A stretch of 64,000 bases of DNA, taken from NCBI GenBank assembly GCA_036785705.1, contig JAWUZG010000052.1, positions 2,170,001-2,234,000 on the forward strand, read 5' to 3'. Each line of letters opens with the position of its first letter. Positions within the stretch are counted from its first letter, which is position 1. The notes under the pieces were generated by a model. It made no database searches. It was not told the origin of the DNA and worked only from the letters and a program-made list of their open reading frames with translations. The stretch is from Acanthornis magna (taxonomy: Eukaryota > Chordata > Aves > Passeriformes > Acanthizidae). Shown piece by piece: positions 50,681 to 63,510 of the stretch. A program made the translations under genes and the position numbers.

Positions 50681-51348
50681 TAGGCATGAAGCAGGACATG
50701 CTTAGCACCATGAAGCAGACTATAGCAAATAGAAATATCTGTGAGCTTTGCAGGGCTCTGGGTTCAAGGCAAGCTAAGATGTCATTCCTAGGAGTTTGGG
50801 GACTTACTCTTCTGAAATGTAAGCTAGACAAGTCTTGTTTACAAAAGTCGTCTTTGTGGATCCAGCCACAACTGCTCAAAACTGGATTTTCAACTCAAAG
50901 ACACACCAGAGAGAGAGGTTGTGGGTGTGAAGACAAACAAATTCTTATCCAATTTAGTTGATCTTAGAGGGTAAAGGCAATGCTTGTTACAGCCTTATAG
51001 AAGTTCAGGGAGTGGATATTTTTAAAGCCAGTACAAATAATTGCATTGCCTTGACTACAGTCTGGAGATTTCTGCTTCAGCAACTGAAGACCACTCAGCT
51101 GTTAATTCAAAGCTAATTCAAACAGTCAGAGCCCTGGCTGTTTACTGAAAGGGGTCTGAAACATTTGGAGCAGGACTGAGATTTTTCTCACAGCTTTGCA
51201 CAGCCCATGTGACATGCACTGCAAATGACAGCCATGTTACACAAGCTTAGATTCATCTCAGAAAAGATAAGAAGCCATTTTTCTGTTTGTCTGACATGAT
51301 AGAAATGCCATTTTCCCACAGCCTTATGTTTAAACATGGAAATATAAA
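50681..51348. other. unique DNA, no gene seen
   Basis: One 98-codon ORF starts inside the CR1 tail (50665) and is not supported as a gene. Confidence 0.5.
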
Positions 51349-51436
51349 AACAAAATAAAATAAAATTTAAAAAAATTTAAAAAATTAAATTAAATTAAAA
51401 TAAAATTAAATTAAATAAAATAAAATAAAATAAAAA
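51349..51436 (+). repeat. TAAAA/TTAAA-rich microsatellite
   Basis: An A/T-only stretch of AAAAT and AAATT pentamers, ending in four clean AAAAT units. Confidence 0.9.
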
Positions 51437-51771
51437 GCTAGAAAAATATCCACTAAGTATTTTTATTATTCTAATAAGCTTTGTTTACAACTGTGGTAGC
51501 TTTTCAAATAACATTTATAATATCATTGGCTATTTACAGTGTTTTCTGAGCAAACTAAATTTTTTTTTTAATTGTATATGTTTTGCAAATTAACAATTGC
51601 AGTTTAATTTTGCAAATTTATGGCTACTTTTATTGTGACTTACTTGTAAAATAGTCCTGTGGTTTATGTGACATTCTGTTATGGCCTTAAATGTTTAAGA
51701 GGGTTTTGTGCCTTTTCAGATACAACAAGGCTTGTCCGAATTTTCCCAAGTATATCACCAATTTAATAAAA

Positions 51772-52150
51772 GATCACAGAATTTTGTTTTAGAACAGTAT
51801 AGGTTGAAGAGACTTATGAAGATCATCTAATCCAACCCAGCACACAAAGGATTAGCTAGAGCAGGTTGCTCAGGGCGGGGGTTTGAATATCTCCAGGAAT
51901 GAAAGATTCATAACCTCTTTCTTTTCTTTCAGTGTTTTGCCACTCCTAATAAAAAAGACTTTTTCATATATTTGGTAGGAGTTTCCTGTGTTTCATTTAG
52001 TGCCCATTGACTCTTGTCCAGGCACTGGACACCACTGAGAAGAGCCTGGCTCTGTCTTTGCTACTCCCTCCATTAAGTGTTTATATACATTGATAAGATC
52101 CCCTTGAACCCTTTTTCCCTCCAGGATGAACAGTCCCAACTTTCTCAATT
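51772..52150 (-). mobile_element. old, longer CR1 LINE 3' end, about 380 bp
   Basis: Reverse-complement CR1 order is kept but diverged: GATCACAGAATTTTG, AGATCATCTAATCCAACCC, AGAGCAGGTTGCTCAGGGC, ATTGACTCTTGTCCAGGCAC, CACCACTGAGAAGAGCCTGG, GATAAGATCCCCTTGAACCC and GGATGAACAGTCCCAACTTT. The 'ACCACTGAGAAGAGCCTGGC' motif is typical of older CR1 subfamilies in birds. Many small indels indicate an early insertion. Confidence 0.92.
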
Positions 52151-52575
52151 CAGAGAATATTTTTTTTAAAAGACAAAGGTGAGGGATGCTAAAGCATAAA
52201 CTAATCCGGGGCAGAAGAGGATGATGTGGTAAGAGTTATGCATAACTAACAGAAGACCAGTAGGAGGGAGCTTTAATGAATCCGTAAATTCAAGGAGTAA
52301 TTCTCTGCCTGGAGAACGGCAAACATAATGGGCTACATGAAAGGGAAAGTAAAGGTGATCCCTGTAATTATGGGACTTCAAATTTGACTTAAGTGCTTTA
52401 CAATGTATTATAACTGTTCTTGAAAGAAAGAATAAGTGAGGACATAGAGACAAAGAAAAGTTAGTAAATTATCCACGTGGCTTTGTCAAAGGTGCTACCC
52501 TAATCTAATATGTGTGTTTTTTTTAAGTACTGATATTTTAGATGATGTGAAGCAGTGGATTTAGTACATGCAGAT

Positions 52576-52794
52576 TAAAAAATCAACCAAAAAAAGCAAA
52601 CCAAAATAAAACAAAAAAAAAACCCAAAACCCCAAAACAACAACAAAACCCCTACACCAAACCAAACCAAACCAAACAAACAAAAAACCAAACCAAACAA
52701 AAAAGCTACAACAACCAAACCCCCTCAAACATACAAAAAACCCCACCAATCCCCAACCCCCCCCCAAAAAAAAACCACCATAAAACAACCCCAA
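52576..52794 (+). repeat. 219-bp A/C-only tract (AAACC-like)
   Basis: The plus strand is nearly all A and C, with AAACC units around 52660-52700 and C-runs at the right end. The matching minus-strand 77-codon Gly/Phe/Trp/Val ORF is a composition artefact. Confidence 0.93.
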
Positions 52795-55700
52795 AGACTA
52801 GATACAGTTTCCCTCAGAAAATTACTGCTAAGGAAAGGATGGTGAACATTGATATAAGAATAGTAGGCTCCTAAAGAACTGACTAAGGAAGAGCCTGCAA
52901 TGGCTTATTTTAAAAGAGATGAATTGGATTGGAGAAGAATTCCTACTTGTATTCTGTCATCAGGCCAAGACTGGTTCCACTGGGTACCAATGACCTAGAG
53001 GTGAGATGTACATAAGGGTTCATCCAAATTTTTGGCTGGAAAAATTGGAAGATGCTGCCAATATTAGAGAGGACTGAATCATCACTTAGAGAAAATTGTT
53101 GAATCCAGTTAAAAAGCCTAGATGTGGGTTGACAATCAAGAATGCAGGGAGGAAAGCAATGAACTCTGGTATAAACAGGGAAGACACTACTTGAAGGCAG
53201 AAGATAAACTACCTGCAGGTAAATGCCCTGCCCTGCCCTTGTCCTGTACCCATCCCCATGGTCTGATGCCCGTGGCTGCCCTCCTGATGACTGGAGTCTG
53301 GTGGGACAAGTCCTGGCTCTGAGGCTCCACCCTGTCCACCATCCCAGTCCCCAGGAAGCCACTGGTCTTCATGGCACCCTGCCACTTACTTGTAGTATTC
53401 TGTATAATTCCAGAGTCTTATGATCATTACAGTAACTTTATCAGTAAACTGCATATTTACATCTTTTTTGCAAGTTTTGTTACTTCCTAAGCATGCAAAA
53501 TTACAAGAAATGTTGTATCCTTGGTTCCTTGGAGCTGATTTAAAAAATTGTGAGAACAATTAAAGAGTGGTTTTTTTGGTGTACATTCAGGTTTTAATTG
53601 TCTCCCCATTCCATTCCTTTTCTGCAATGACAAGGGCTAATGCTGCAATTGAAAACTAATCTTGAGCTGACCAATATCTAGAGTTCAACTCCCATGGTTC
53701 CAACAAAAAGAAGAGTGAAATATCACAATACTCAAGAACGATAAGAATTGGTCACATAACATTTTTCGCTTTAATCTGAGACCCAGTCCTCCAACTGGGT
53801 CAGCCCCACCTAGTACAGCACTGGAATGTGTCTATATTCCAGGGAGTAGCACTCATTCTAGGGATGATAATTTCAGGATCTTATGTGAAATTTATGAGTT
53901 TGGATATGCAGTCAGGCCCAGTCTCAAAAGAAATGTGAGATGAAATTTCTATACAGGTAGACCACGTGAGACAAGCTGCCAATTTACACATCTGAAAGCA
54001 TCAGAGGGAAAATTTGCACAACTTATTTTTCATTTCTAGGCAAAAGATCAGGTATGGAAGATCCAAATCACCTTGAGATTTCAGCCATCTTTCATAAGCA
54101 TCTCAGCCAATTTTTTAATACTCTAGATATTTCAATAATCTCAGAGATGTTTACCCTGCTGAATCATTTTGAGCTGTATCTTGTTTTTTCCTTAGTTCAA
54201 ATCTCATTCCTGCTTCCATTAGGGATCAGAATGTGTGTTGTTAATGAACCCTGTTTGTTAAAACCACAAGTAGAGATGGGCATCAGTGAAAATTATGTAA
54301 ATGTATTACAGTTTGAATACTCATCCTCTAAAGCCTGCTTTGCATATGCCAAACTCTTTTTTTTCCTCTAAAGAATCACTGGATTTTAATCAAATTTCAC
54401 TCCTTCATCCTCAGTTGGATTTGAACCATGGAACTAAGTTGCAAGGCTTTGTATCTTGAATTAAACCCTGGCACATATCCAGTCCAAGGCATTCTCTCCT
54501 GTCAAAACATGGAACTTTGTAGCGGGATCAGGAAATGGCATGACATTCTTTATTCACCAACCAAATTTGACATTCAAATTATAACATACCTCCATGCTGC
54601 ACTGGTTTAAGTTTTGTGTTGCTCTGTGTGTCAATCTTATTTCTTCTTTTTCGTTTACAACTCTCTCTCAAGTCGGAGAGGATGGAGGGCTAGGGGGGGG
54701 CCCACAAACTGACCTACTGAAAAGGTCTGCTGTGCAGACTTGTACATTACCTTCTGTTGAATATACAAGGGCTTTAAACTGTGGCATCTAATTCTAGTGA
54801 AAAGCGAAAACAAAATGAACAATATCAATTTGTTCTCATGAAAAGGGTAATAATGAGACCAAAAAATAGTTCAAATATACTATAGAGTCATTAAAATTTT
54901 AAATCTCCAGTCTTATGGTCTGCAAAAGTTATGCTACTGGTGAGCATGGTACTTTATCAAGTCCATTTAATTTGCTTTAGAATAAAAATCAACAATTCAG
55001 GATTTAATTCAAATTCTGAATGAATACTTGACTCTTGATTATAATTTCAATTACCTGCATTTCCTGACTGTTGAGTTGTACTTATTACTACCAAGTTCTT
55101 TGCTTTTCTATTCATTACACATAATTGCTACTTACACTTTTTCTCCTATTATGTTTTTTAGCCTGGATTTCTACAGAAAAGAAAGCTTTTGTAATCACTC
55201 TGTGATTGTGTGTTTGTGAAGGGGGTATGTTTCATGCATTTCCTAAGAAAAAAATAGTTTTAACCTATTGGTTATTCTGAAAGAAATTTGACATATACAT
55301 AAATGTTCCAGAGTTACTAAGTTCCTACAAGTTTTATTAAATAGAAATTTGCATAGAGGCTTGGATCTCATTAAGAGAAAAACTGCTTTGTAAATTCATT
55401 TATTCGTAGATACCACAAAGTCTCCTGTTCTGAATACTTTTCTGAATGACCTGGGAGAACAGCTGCAATCAGAGATCACACAGTATTTGATACAATGTCA
55501 TTGAAAATCCAAGTTTCATCAGGTCAACTGATTTTAGAAGAGCAAAACTTCTTTTGGAGTGCAGAAACTTGCAGGGTTTTTTGTAGTGTATATAAAAGAC
55601 AAGCTTTCAATAAATCTTCTACATTTTAGAAAAGTCTTGTCTTGTCTAATTCATTCTTATATCGTTCCATGGCAATGCCATAGGAAAAATGTATTTATGA

Positions 55701-58700
55701 CTGCAAAACCCTTTTAAAAATAACCAATAAATGGGAAATACAGGAACACATAAAAAAGATAACAGATTAATTGATGAGAAATGTCAAATTTATTTTTATG
55801 TTATTTTTCCTAGTAATAGAGAAAAAGGAGAGAAATGGTGAGAAATGGCATTTGAAGCGAATCACATCCAAGGGATTTTTAAAACCTTAACCAAAGAGAC
55901 ACAAAATAAGTTTTAGAATTACCATAATGAGTATTACTTGTTTTGCCAAGTATAATTATGATGCTGTCACTGAACTCAGAAGACAAACAAATACAGAAGA
56001 AAAAGATGTAGAATATATAATAAGAGAGATTGTAAACACAAAATATGATACTTTTTAAACATCTTATTTGAAGATGATACTTGATGACATTCAGAAATTC
56101 TATTACTTCCTTCCTTGAAAACTGCTAATGGTCTTTGCTCAGCAAGCTGTGCCTCAGGAAGAAAGAGGAATTCTTAATTACTTTGGTCTCATGACTTCAG
56201 AAAAGTAAAATATGCAGTAGACATATAGATTGACGTCTGCCCTCTGTGAATAAAGTGATTAAACGTTTTTCATGGAGCTCCTTTTCTCACAGCAATTCTA
56301 GTTCTGTGCCAGAAAGGAGACTGTAGCCCCTAACATTTCCTGGATTTATATTATTAGCTGAATAGTGGGATTCAAATATCATTCAGAAGCTTTCCTTGAT
56401 TTTGTTGGGTTTTTTTTGCTTGGTTGGATTTCTGGGTTTTTTACATTTTTTTTTTTTTTAAATTTTAAATTTCCATTGTTATTGTTTTGTTATTAGTTTA
56501 AATAAAGGCTTTTAACTTAAAAGCAAATGTCAGTTCTGTAAAGCATTAATCTAATCTGCATAGGTACTCTGGAATTTTGCCAGTTGCTCGTCCTATCAAC
56601 CTTTTCATGTTATATGGAAATAAGATTTAGGGTTATGGAAATAGTGTTTTAATAACTGCATCTAAAAATCTGTGCTCCTAGAGTTGGTACACCATGATGA
56701 AAATAGTCAGGCCCTTGGGAATCGCTAGCCACACCTGCACTAGGATACACAAAGGAAGGAATAGGAAGAGAAAGAAAGAAAGAACAAAGACTCAGTGCCC
56801 TCCTGTGACATGAGTGTCTTAACCATTCATCCATGACACTGCACTCTTTCTTTTTTTTTTCTCTGACTCAGCAAATATTCTCCAAAAAAGCAGGAGGACC
56901 GACCGGAGGCTCATTTACCCTGTATTTGCTTCCAAGCAATCAGCATGAAGCAGCCAAGGACCACAAACCATGTAAGAATATTTTCTCAGAATGGATGCTG
57001 TTAGAATGAAATAATGAGCTTTCCAAATCTCTTAAATAAACCAACAGATTAGAAAGCAGTTGTTTTGCTACAAAGGTATGAGCATGGGTCCTCCACTCCT
57101 TTCTCCAAGAGCAGATATTGAGCAGAGAACAAGTGGGTTTTGCTGCCTTGAGGAGCAAAAAAGATGCAACATGAGATCAGTGTAAGCTGATGCTCCTGTC
57201 CCTTGTTGCAGCCTTTGAAATCAAGTGAAGTTTGTGGCTACCCAGAGGCTATTCTAACCTGGGGAAAGTAACTCTCACACCTTGGAGGGACACGCAAAAA
57301 TGTCTTTAAACTATATTCTTAGCTCCTATGCTTTTATTTTCCCCAAGCTTTCAATAAACGAAACCAGTCCTGCTTACCTCTTACCCATTAAAACCAGGTA
57401 AGGAGTTTTATTTGAGGTAAAGAAAGAGTCAAACCCACTACAACCTCAATAATTCACTAGAAATCTAAGCATAGTGTAATTTAGTGCAAAACTAAATATT
57501 TTACAATTGCAGACCAAGTTTTACACATTTCAAGATCCTGACTCCCTCCTGCATTACGCAGCACCACTGCTGTCAAAGAGCAGGAGCACAGCTGAGTGTC
57601 TTTCTCTAGGTGTTGTGCTAGCTCTGTAAAACATGCCTTAACAACTCAGTCCCTAATGATTTCCAACACCGTGTGCTAGAAAAGGAAGACACTGAGTGCC
57701 AGCAGGTCAGCATTAATCATTTCCTCATGGACAACACTGTGAAGGGACACCATTGATGTTTAATAGCTCACAAAAATAACCAATATAACCAGAGGAGTCT
57801 CCCCAGCATTCAGTCAGGTATGGTATGAAACTATCAAACACCACCTTGACTCAGCTGCCTGGCCCCTGGACTTGCCATTTATGCCCATGCTTAAGGACAA
57901 TTAATAGCCATAAAGTCAGACCTCGCCATTCATATGGGGGCAACACTCTATATCAGTAGCTACACTGAAAAGAGATGCAGATTCAGATGTTATGTGCTTA
58001 TAAAAGCTTTTTCTTTTACCTAGAAGATAATTGGAAGAATAGAGCAGAAAAATTTTTGTTTCATCATATCAGAGCCACTGCAACCGTCTGGTGATTTAAC
58101 TCCTCCCTTCAAAGCAATGGTGTTGAACATATGCTAGAACTGCAACATCACTGATGTCATGCTTAATTGTCTCCTCTGTTACTAAAAAATCTCTTTATGA
58201 GCATTTCTGTGCAGTAAGAGTCGTCAGACTCCCAAGCCCCATGGTGGTCTATTCCACTACCTGTTTATTACATGTAATTACAGAATGTAACACTGACTCA
58301 AAAGTGCTGGAATGCCTTGAAAAGCACAAATATATTATTTCTCTGTTTCTGAGCACATAGGCAGCAAGCTCTAAAATTTTCCTAATTGCCTGAGAACTTC
58401 TCCATTATTATTTCCTTTTTTCCATCAAATGAACATGCATCTCCTGCAGAAATAAGAAATGCTGGCTTTATGCTTGAGCTTTCATTTCTTTTCTGGTAGA
58501 AAGCTAGCAGGAAAACACCACACTTGTGAGAATAAGTGTACAAAAGCATGCATATATTCCTATAAATTATTTTATGCAGAGAAAATATAATGACGAACAA
58601 ATACATAATGGAATGTAATGAGCTACCCAGGATTGCAGGGCTTGTCAGAACATTTTTCTTTTTAATTTTAGATCATCTATAGATATGTTGAAAATTTCTG

Positions 58701-59734
58701 TAGCAAAGCTACAAGAGCTTCAGAAGACTCTTAATAGAAGAGCCAGGTTTATACACTTGGTTGTGAGGGTGTAGGTCTAGAGGTGGATGGAGAAGTAATC
58801 CAGATGATTTTACGACCTACTTAGATTTTCCTCATAGTGTAAAGGATGCTTAGTGTACATGATAGTCCATCTCTGAGATTTCTGCACATGTACCTACATT
58901 TATGTGGGGGAATGTGAAGACAGCACATGATTTTTTTGTGGAATTCTGTCAAAATATAAGGATATATCTGATGAAAGGGTACCCCCAACAGGAGTAGCCT
59001 GTTGGAGTAGGACCTACATGAAGATGCATCATTTAGACAGTAAAATGCAGAAAGGCAAGGAGAGATTAATGTCATAGGACAAGAACAAGTGGTTACTCAT
59101 AAATGGATGCAACAGTTCAGAGACTTAAGAAAGACAACCATAAAAACAACACTTATAAGGAATCTAAGCAGTGTTGCTCCTAGCTGAGGCAAATTTTCAA
59201 CATCTTTTTTTGCAAGTGTGAGGAGTTCATGCACATGTATGACTTTCTGATACCATTCCTTACTTTCTAGCACAAATGCTAACCCGCCAAACAGCGTCTG
59301 TTTTCTTTAGCCATCAGTATTTGCCCTCTGCTCAGTAGCAGTGATGGATTCCTAATGTCACAAGTCAAATGCTGGAGAAGGTTCTTTCAGATTCTAACAA
59401 TGCTATGGCATTCACAAAGCTATGCATCAAGCTCTGTCAGAAACCTAAGATGACAGAAATAAATTATGTCCAAAATGAACTCTACAAGGACATGGAGCTG
59501 CATTCTCCTTAAACAGGTGATACATAAGATATTACCGCAAGGCAGGAGAATTAAATATGTTGCAATTTAGTGAAGATATCTTAGCTCTAGAAAAGAGAGA
59601 TCATCCCTGCTACAGAAGCTCTGTTCTAAATCCAAACTCTTCTGTCATTTTCATCTCAAGATGTGTGAATCACAGGGGTCTAATATGGAAGAAGAATTCC
59701 ACCACTGATATCAGTAAGAAGTGATATCTTCTTA
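52795..59734. other. 6.9 kb unique DNA, no gene or transposon recognised
   Basis: A GC-richer island at 53221-53395 starts with CCCTGCC repeats and has overlapping ORFs on both strands, none recognised. T/G-rich low complexity occurs at 56405-56460. No CR1 or LTR landmarks were seen. Confidence 0.45.
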
Positions 59735-60248
59735 CTTTGTGCAGTTTTGGACATCACAATATAAGGCACTAAGCTATTAGAGAGCATTCAAAGGAGAGCT
59801 AAGAACATAGTGAAGGCTGTGGAGGGGAAGATTTATGACGTACAGCTGAGGTCACTTGGTCTGTTCAGCCAGGAGTAGAGGAGGCTGAGTGGAGACCTCA
59901 TTGCAGTCTGCAGCTTCCTCGCGAGGGGAAGCGGAGTGAGAGACACTGATCTCTTCTCCGTGGCAATCAGTGACAGGACACAAAGGGATGGCTTGAAACT
60001 GTGTCAGCAGAGGTTTAGGATATTGGGAAAAAATTCTTCACCCAGAGGGTGGTTGGGCACTGGAACAGGCTCCTCAGGGAAGTGGTCACAGCACCAAGGC
60101 TGACAGAGCTCAAGAAGAATTGGACAATGCTCTCAGGCACATGGTGTGATTCTTGGGGGTTATCCTATGCAGGGCCGGGAGTTGAACTCAATAATTCTTT
60201 TAGGTCTCTTCCACCTCAGAATATTCTATGATTCTATGATTTTATGAT
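59735..60248 (+). mobile_element. CR1 LINE, 514-bp 3' end with ORF2 terminus
   Basis: This is the longest and best-kept CR1 here. Landmarks in order are TGTGCAGTTTTGGACATCAC, GAGGTCACTTGGTCTGTTCA, GAGACCTCATTGCAGTCTGC, GACAGGACACAAAGGGATGG, CACCCAGAGGGTGGTTGGGC, ACTGGAACAGGCTCCTCAGG, GCTCTCAGGCACATGGTGTG and GTTGAACTCAATAATTC. It ends with three terminal octamers (ATTCTATG, ATTCTATG, ATTTTATG AT). In the family the first half encodes the end of ORF2; here the frame is broken. Confidence 0.96.
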
Positions 60249-61436
60249 CTTTGTTAGCAGAATGTTGATGCCCAATTTATAGAATTACATGGACGGGATA
60301 GAATGCCAAATAGCGTACAAATTCTATGGTTGTTTCTTTCTTTTTGCCATGCCATTATATGGTCTATATAGGGATTTTGACCTCACAGCTCCTATGAAAG
60401 GGTCATCCCATGTAACTTCAGCTCATATATCCAAGCTCCCTACAAATCACAACCCTTCATCCAGCTTTGATTCAGTTTTCTGCTCATCGCTACACAGTCA
60501 GAGGACTGAGTGGGTAAATTATGACATCTGCAGTTTTTCCACAAACAACAGCATTACAGATTGATCCTCATAATATACCGAATAACTACTTTAAATGAGA
60601 ATCAGGTTTCAGACTCAGGCAAGCACCTTCCGTCGCTGAGCATTTTTATCGGATCATGGCTAATGGTGAGCAGAAAGCAAGAGATAACAGGAGGATTTCA
60701 CCACGCTTGGCCCCCTCATGCTACTGGAATGATATTTCCATTATGTTTTTTCTCTATTACATAACCAGTACCTGAAGAATTTATAAAAACAGAAGTATGT
60801 AGAAAACACCATAGAGTTGTCAAAGAAGATGCCAAACACAGAATATATACTATTTTTCCAGTTATTGAAATTTTCCTTGGGGATTACCAAAAAGTTGATT
60901 AAAGAAATAAATTTTTCATGGCACCCTCCCCATAAAAAGAAACTATTCATCTTCTTGCTCTCAAGGATAGGAATCCATATTGATTAACACAAAATCTCTT
61001 TTTCCAATCACCTCCTAGAAAATGTTTTAAAAATTAAGATATTTAATTTAGGGCCTGAACCTGTACCTCACCTTACCTAACTTACCCTTTTGTAATGCAG
61101 AGACATTAAGTGTGTTTAATTTTCAAACAAAACATCAAAGCCAGGGAAAAGGTTCCCTAGTATGCATCTCATTAGTGTCTAAACATGAGCCAAATTTTCA
61201 AATTCAAAGTGAGCCAAGTTTAGGAAGAAAAAGGCCAAAGTAAGTTCAACACTGAATCTAAGCTAAAAGTCTAGTTTTGCTGGATGTCAGGCAGAGCAAA
61301 GAAAAAAAACTTGACAGTTTCAGATGCATTTTTCTTTTAGTTTTTGCACTTTAAGTTCATACCACATGGATGACTAAGTGGTGGAGGGTTGATTTGCAAT
61401 CGTTTCAGTTGCCAGTTTTTTCCCTCAAGGGGTTTT
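60249..61436. other. unique AT-rich DNA, no gene seen
   Basis: A 91-codon ORF at 60289-60561 is Ser/Asn/His-rich with no recognised domain. Confidence 0.5.
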
Positions 61437-61885
61437 CTTTCTCTTTCTTTCCTTCTTTCTTTTCATCTTTTCTCTTTTCTTTTCTTTTCTTTTCTTTTCT
61501 TTTCTTTTCTTTTCTTTTCTTTTCTTTTCTTTTCTTTTCTTTCTTCTCTTCTCTTCTCTTCTCTTCTCTTCTCTTCTCTTCTCTTCTCTTCTCTTCTCTT
61601 CTCTTCTCTTCTCTTCTCTTCTCTCTTCTCTTCTCTTCTCTCTTTTCTCTTTTCTTCTCTTTTCTTCTCTTTTCTTCTCTTTTCTTCTCTTTTCTTCTCC
61701 TTTTCTTTTCTTCTCTTCTCTTCTCTTCTCTTCTCTTCTCTTCTCTTCTCTTCTCTTCTCTTCTCTTCTCTTCTCTTCTCTTCTCTTCTCTTCTCTTTTC
61801 TTTTTCTTTTTCTTTTTCTTTTTCTTTTTCTTTTTCTTTTTCTTTTTCTTTTTCTTTTTCTTTTTCTTTTTCTTTTTCTTTTTTC
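61437..61885 (+). repeat. 449-bp pure pyrimidine compound microsatellite
   Basis: Apart from one A at about 61465 the plus strand is all C and T. Blocks in order are (TTTTC)n 61474-61540, (TTCTC)n 61541-61622, mixed TCTTTTCTTC units 61623-61702, (TTCTC)n 61703-61797, and (TTTTTC)n 61797-61880. Four long ORFs of 160-193 codons (Ser-Phe-Leu on plus, Lys-Arg-Glu on minus) are by-products of the stop-free repeat. Such mirror-like tracts can form triplex (H-)DNA and are prone to assembly error. Confidence 0.97.
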
Positions 61886-63439
61886 CCTGCCAGATCATAC
61901 AAATCAATGCTTATTCCAAACATGAAAAGCATTGTTTTGAAAACCAGTTAAGGCTGCCAAGGAAACTACAGTGTTGTCACTCTCTTATAATTTACAAAAC
62001 CTATGCACTTTATGGCAAGGAAATGAATAGTTAAAGGCATTATAAATCTTATACTGACAAAACAATGAACACTTGCATTATTTTCTTTGGGAATACAGAA
62101 ATGGAAAGACAAAACCTCTGATCCTAAGAATCCAGGAGCATGTGGGTTTCCCTTGAAAGCTAACACTAAATTCCTTTTAGCTATAAGCTATGAATAGATG
62201 CTTTTTCTAAGTTTCAGCCAGGCAGAAATATGTTCAGAAGAACTTATAAACTCAATGTTTTAATAAAATGGCCTCCCAGCTAGAAAGAGGTCATCTTTGC
62301 TTTGTACAGGAGTGTTGTGAATATACGTTGATTAGGAAAACTAAGCCAAAGGCATCTCAAGCTGTGCAGCCAAACTGGGCTGCCCATGTTTGGCTTAAAT
62401 TAGAGCCCACACTTGAAAATGTTGATAATTGTGCCTCATCTTGTTCCCACTCAAGTAGATGGTTAAAGAAAAATCTGTCTAGCTTCAAAGAGAGGAATGT
62501 TATGTCCACACATCATACCAAAATGTGTGACAACAGGATTAATTCAAAATGCAACAGCATTTTCCATTTTTGTGGTGCAAAACCAATTTGATTGTTTAAA
62601 ACAATGTAATAAGAAGAGAATAAAACTACATTTTGAAATTACTGCAGTTATGGAAGGGCTAATGCTTCTCCATTGCAGTTATGAAGAATATGCACAGTCC
62701 TCAAAGTCTTTGTTACACTATTTGCCATATTTTTCAGATATTTGCTGAGTGAAAAAAAGGTATTTGTACAAACTTCTCCTTGATACTTATCCACATTTCA
62801 TTCCTGTATCTCAGTCTTGGTTGAAATATTTAAATTCTTTTCAGCTTCAGCCCTTTTCTATATAATTTTTTTCCACCCAATCACAGCTCTTGATCTCTGC
62901 TGCTTATATTCTTACTCCTTTAATCTCTTTCCACTGCATTTAGTCTTAGTGTTTAACCTCAGATCCAAAGAAATGAGCTTTTACCCCAACCTTAACTTTC
63001 TTCTTTCAGCATAAACCTCCTTCAAAACCTTAACAGGAAGTAGGTTCTGCCCATATTTTGCCAAACCAAACTTGTTGAACTGTTTGACATGACTGGCAAC
63101 TTTTGCAATGGCGAGATCGTGTGGAGCTTGTACCATGAACTGATGTGAGGTGTAGAGATACCTGTGCTAACCCAAACATCAGCTGCACTTTAGTGCTATG
63201 TCTCATTCCATCCTTATTTTTCTACTTTGGTTTACTTTCACATCTGACTTTCTTAGGAATTCCTTGATTTCTTCTGAACAGTACTAATATTTCTAACTAA
63301 GCAGAGGTAGGAATATCTTTTTATTATGCTAATGGAGTCTTACCAATATGCATTGGCAGGACGGATGTTCAAACATCCACAACTGCTTCTGGGGGCTTGC
63401 ATTTCTCCTCTGTTGGAGGTCAACAGCAGAGCCCTCCAT
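61886..63439. other. unique AT-rich DNA, no gene seen
   Basis: A 107-codon ORF (62268-62588) shows no motif I recognise. No repeat family was seen, except that ACATCCACAACTGCTTCTGG at 63373-63392 resembles a CR1 3' UTR phrase. Confidence 0.45.
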
Positions 63440-63510
63440 GGGATCATAGAATCATAAAACCATTAACATTATAAAGGACCTCTAATATCCTCAGGTCCAT
63501 CAAGATGTAT
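63440..63510 (-). mobile_element. old CR1 LINE 3' tail
   Basis: GGATCATAGAATCATAAAACC then TTATAAAGGACCTCTAATATC and CAGGTCCATCAAGATG match the reverse complement of an older CR1 3' end, with loss of homology after about 70 bp. Confidence 0.7.

Noticed and set aside
61370..61951. ORFs of 160-193 codons on both strands
   Set aside because: They are translations of the pyrimidine microsatellite (Ser-Phe-Leu or Lys-Arg-Glu repeats); length comes from the absence of stops in the repeat.
63373..63392. ACATCCACAACTGCTTCTGG as another CR1 copy
   Set aside because: Only one 20-base phrase matches and the flanks do not continue CR1 order, so it is not called.
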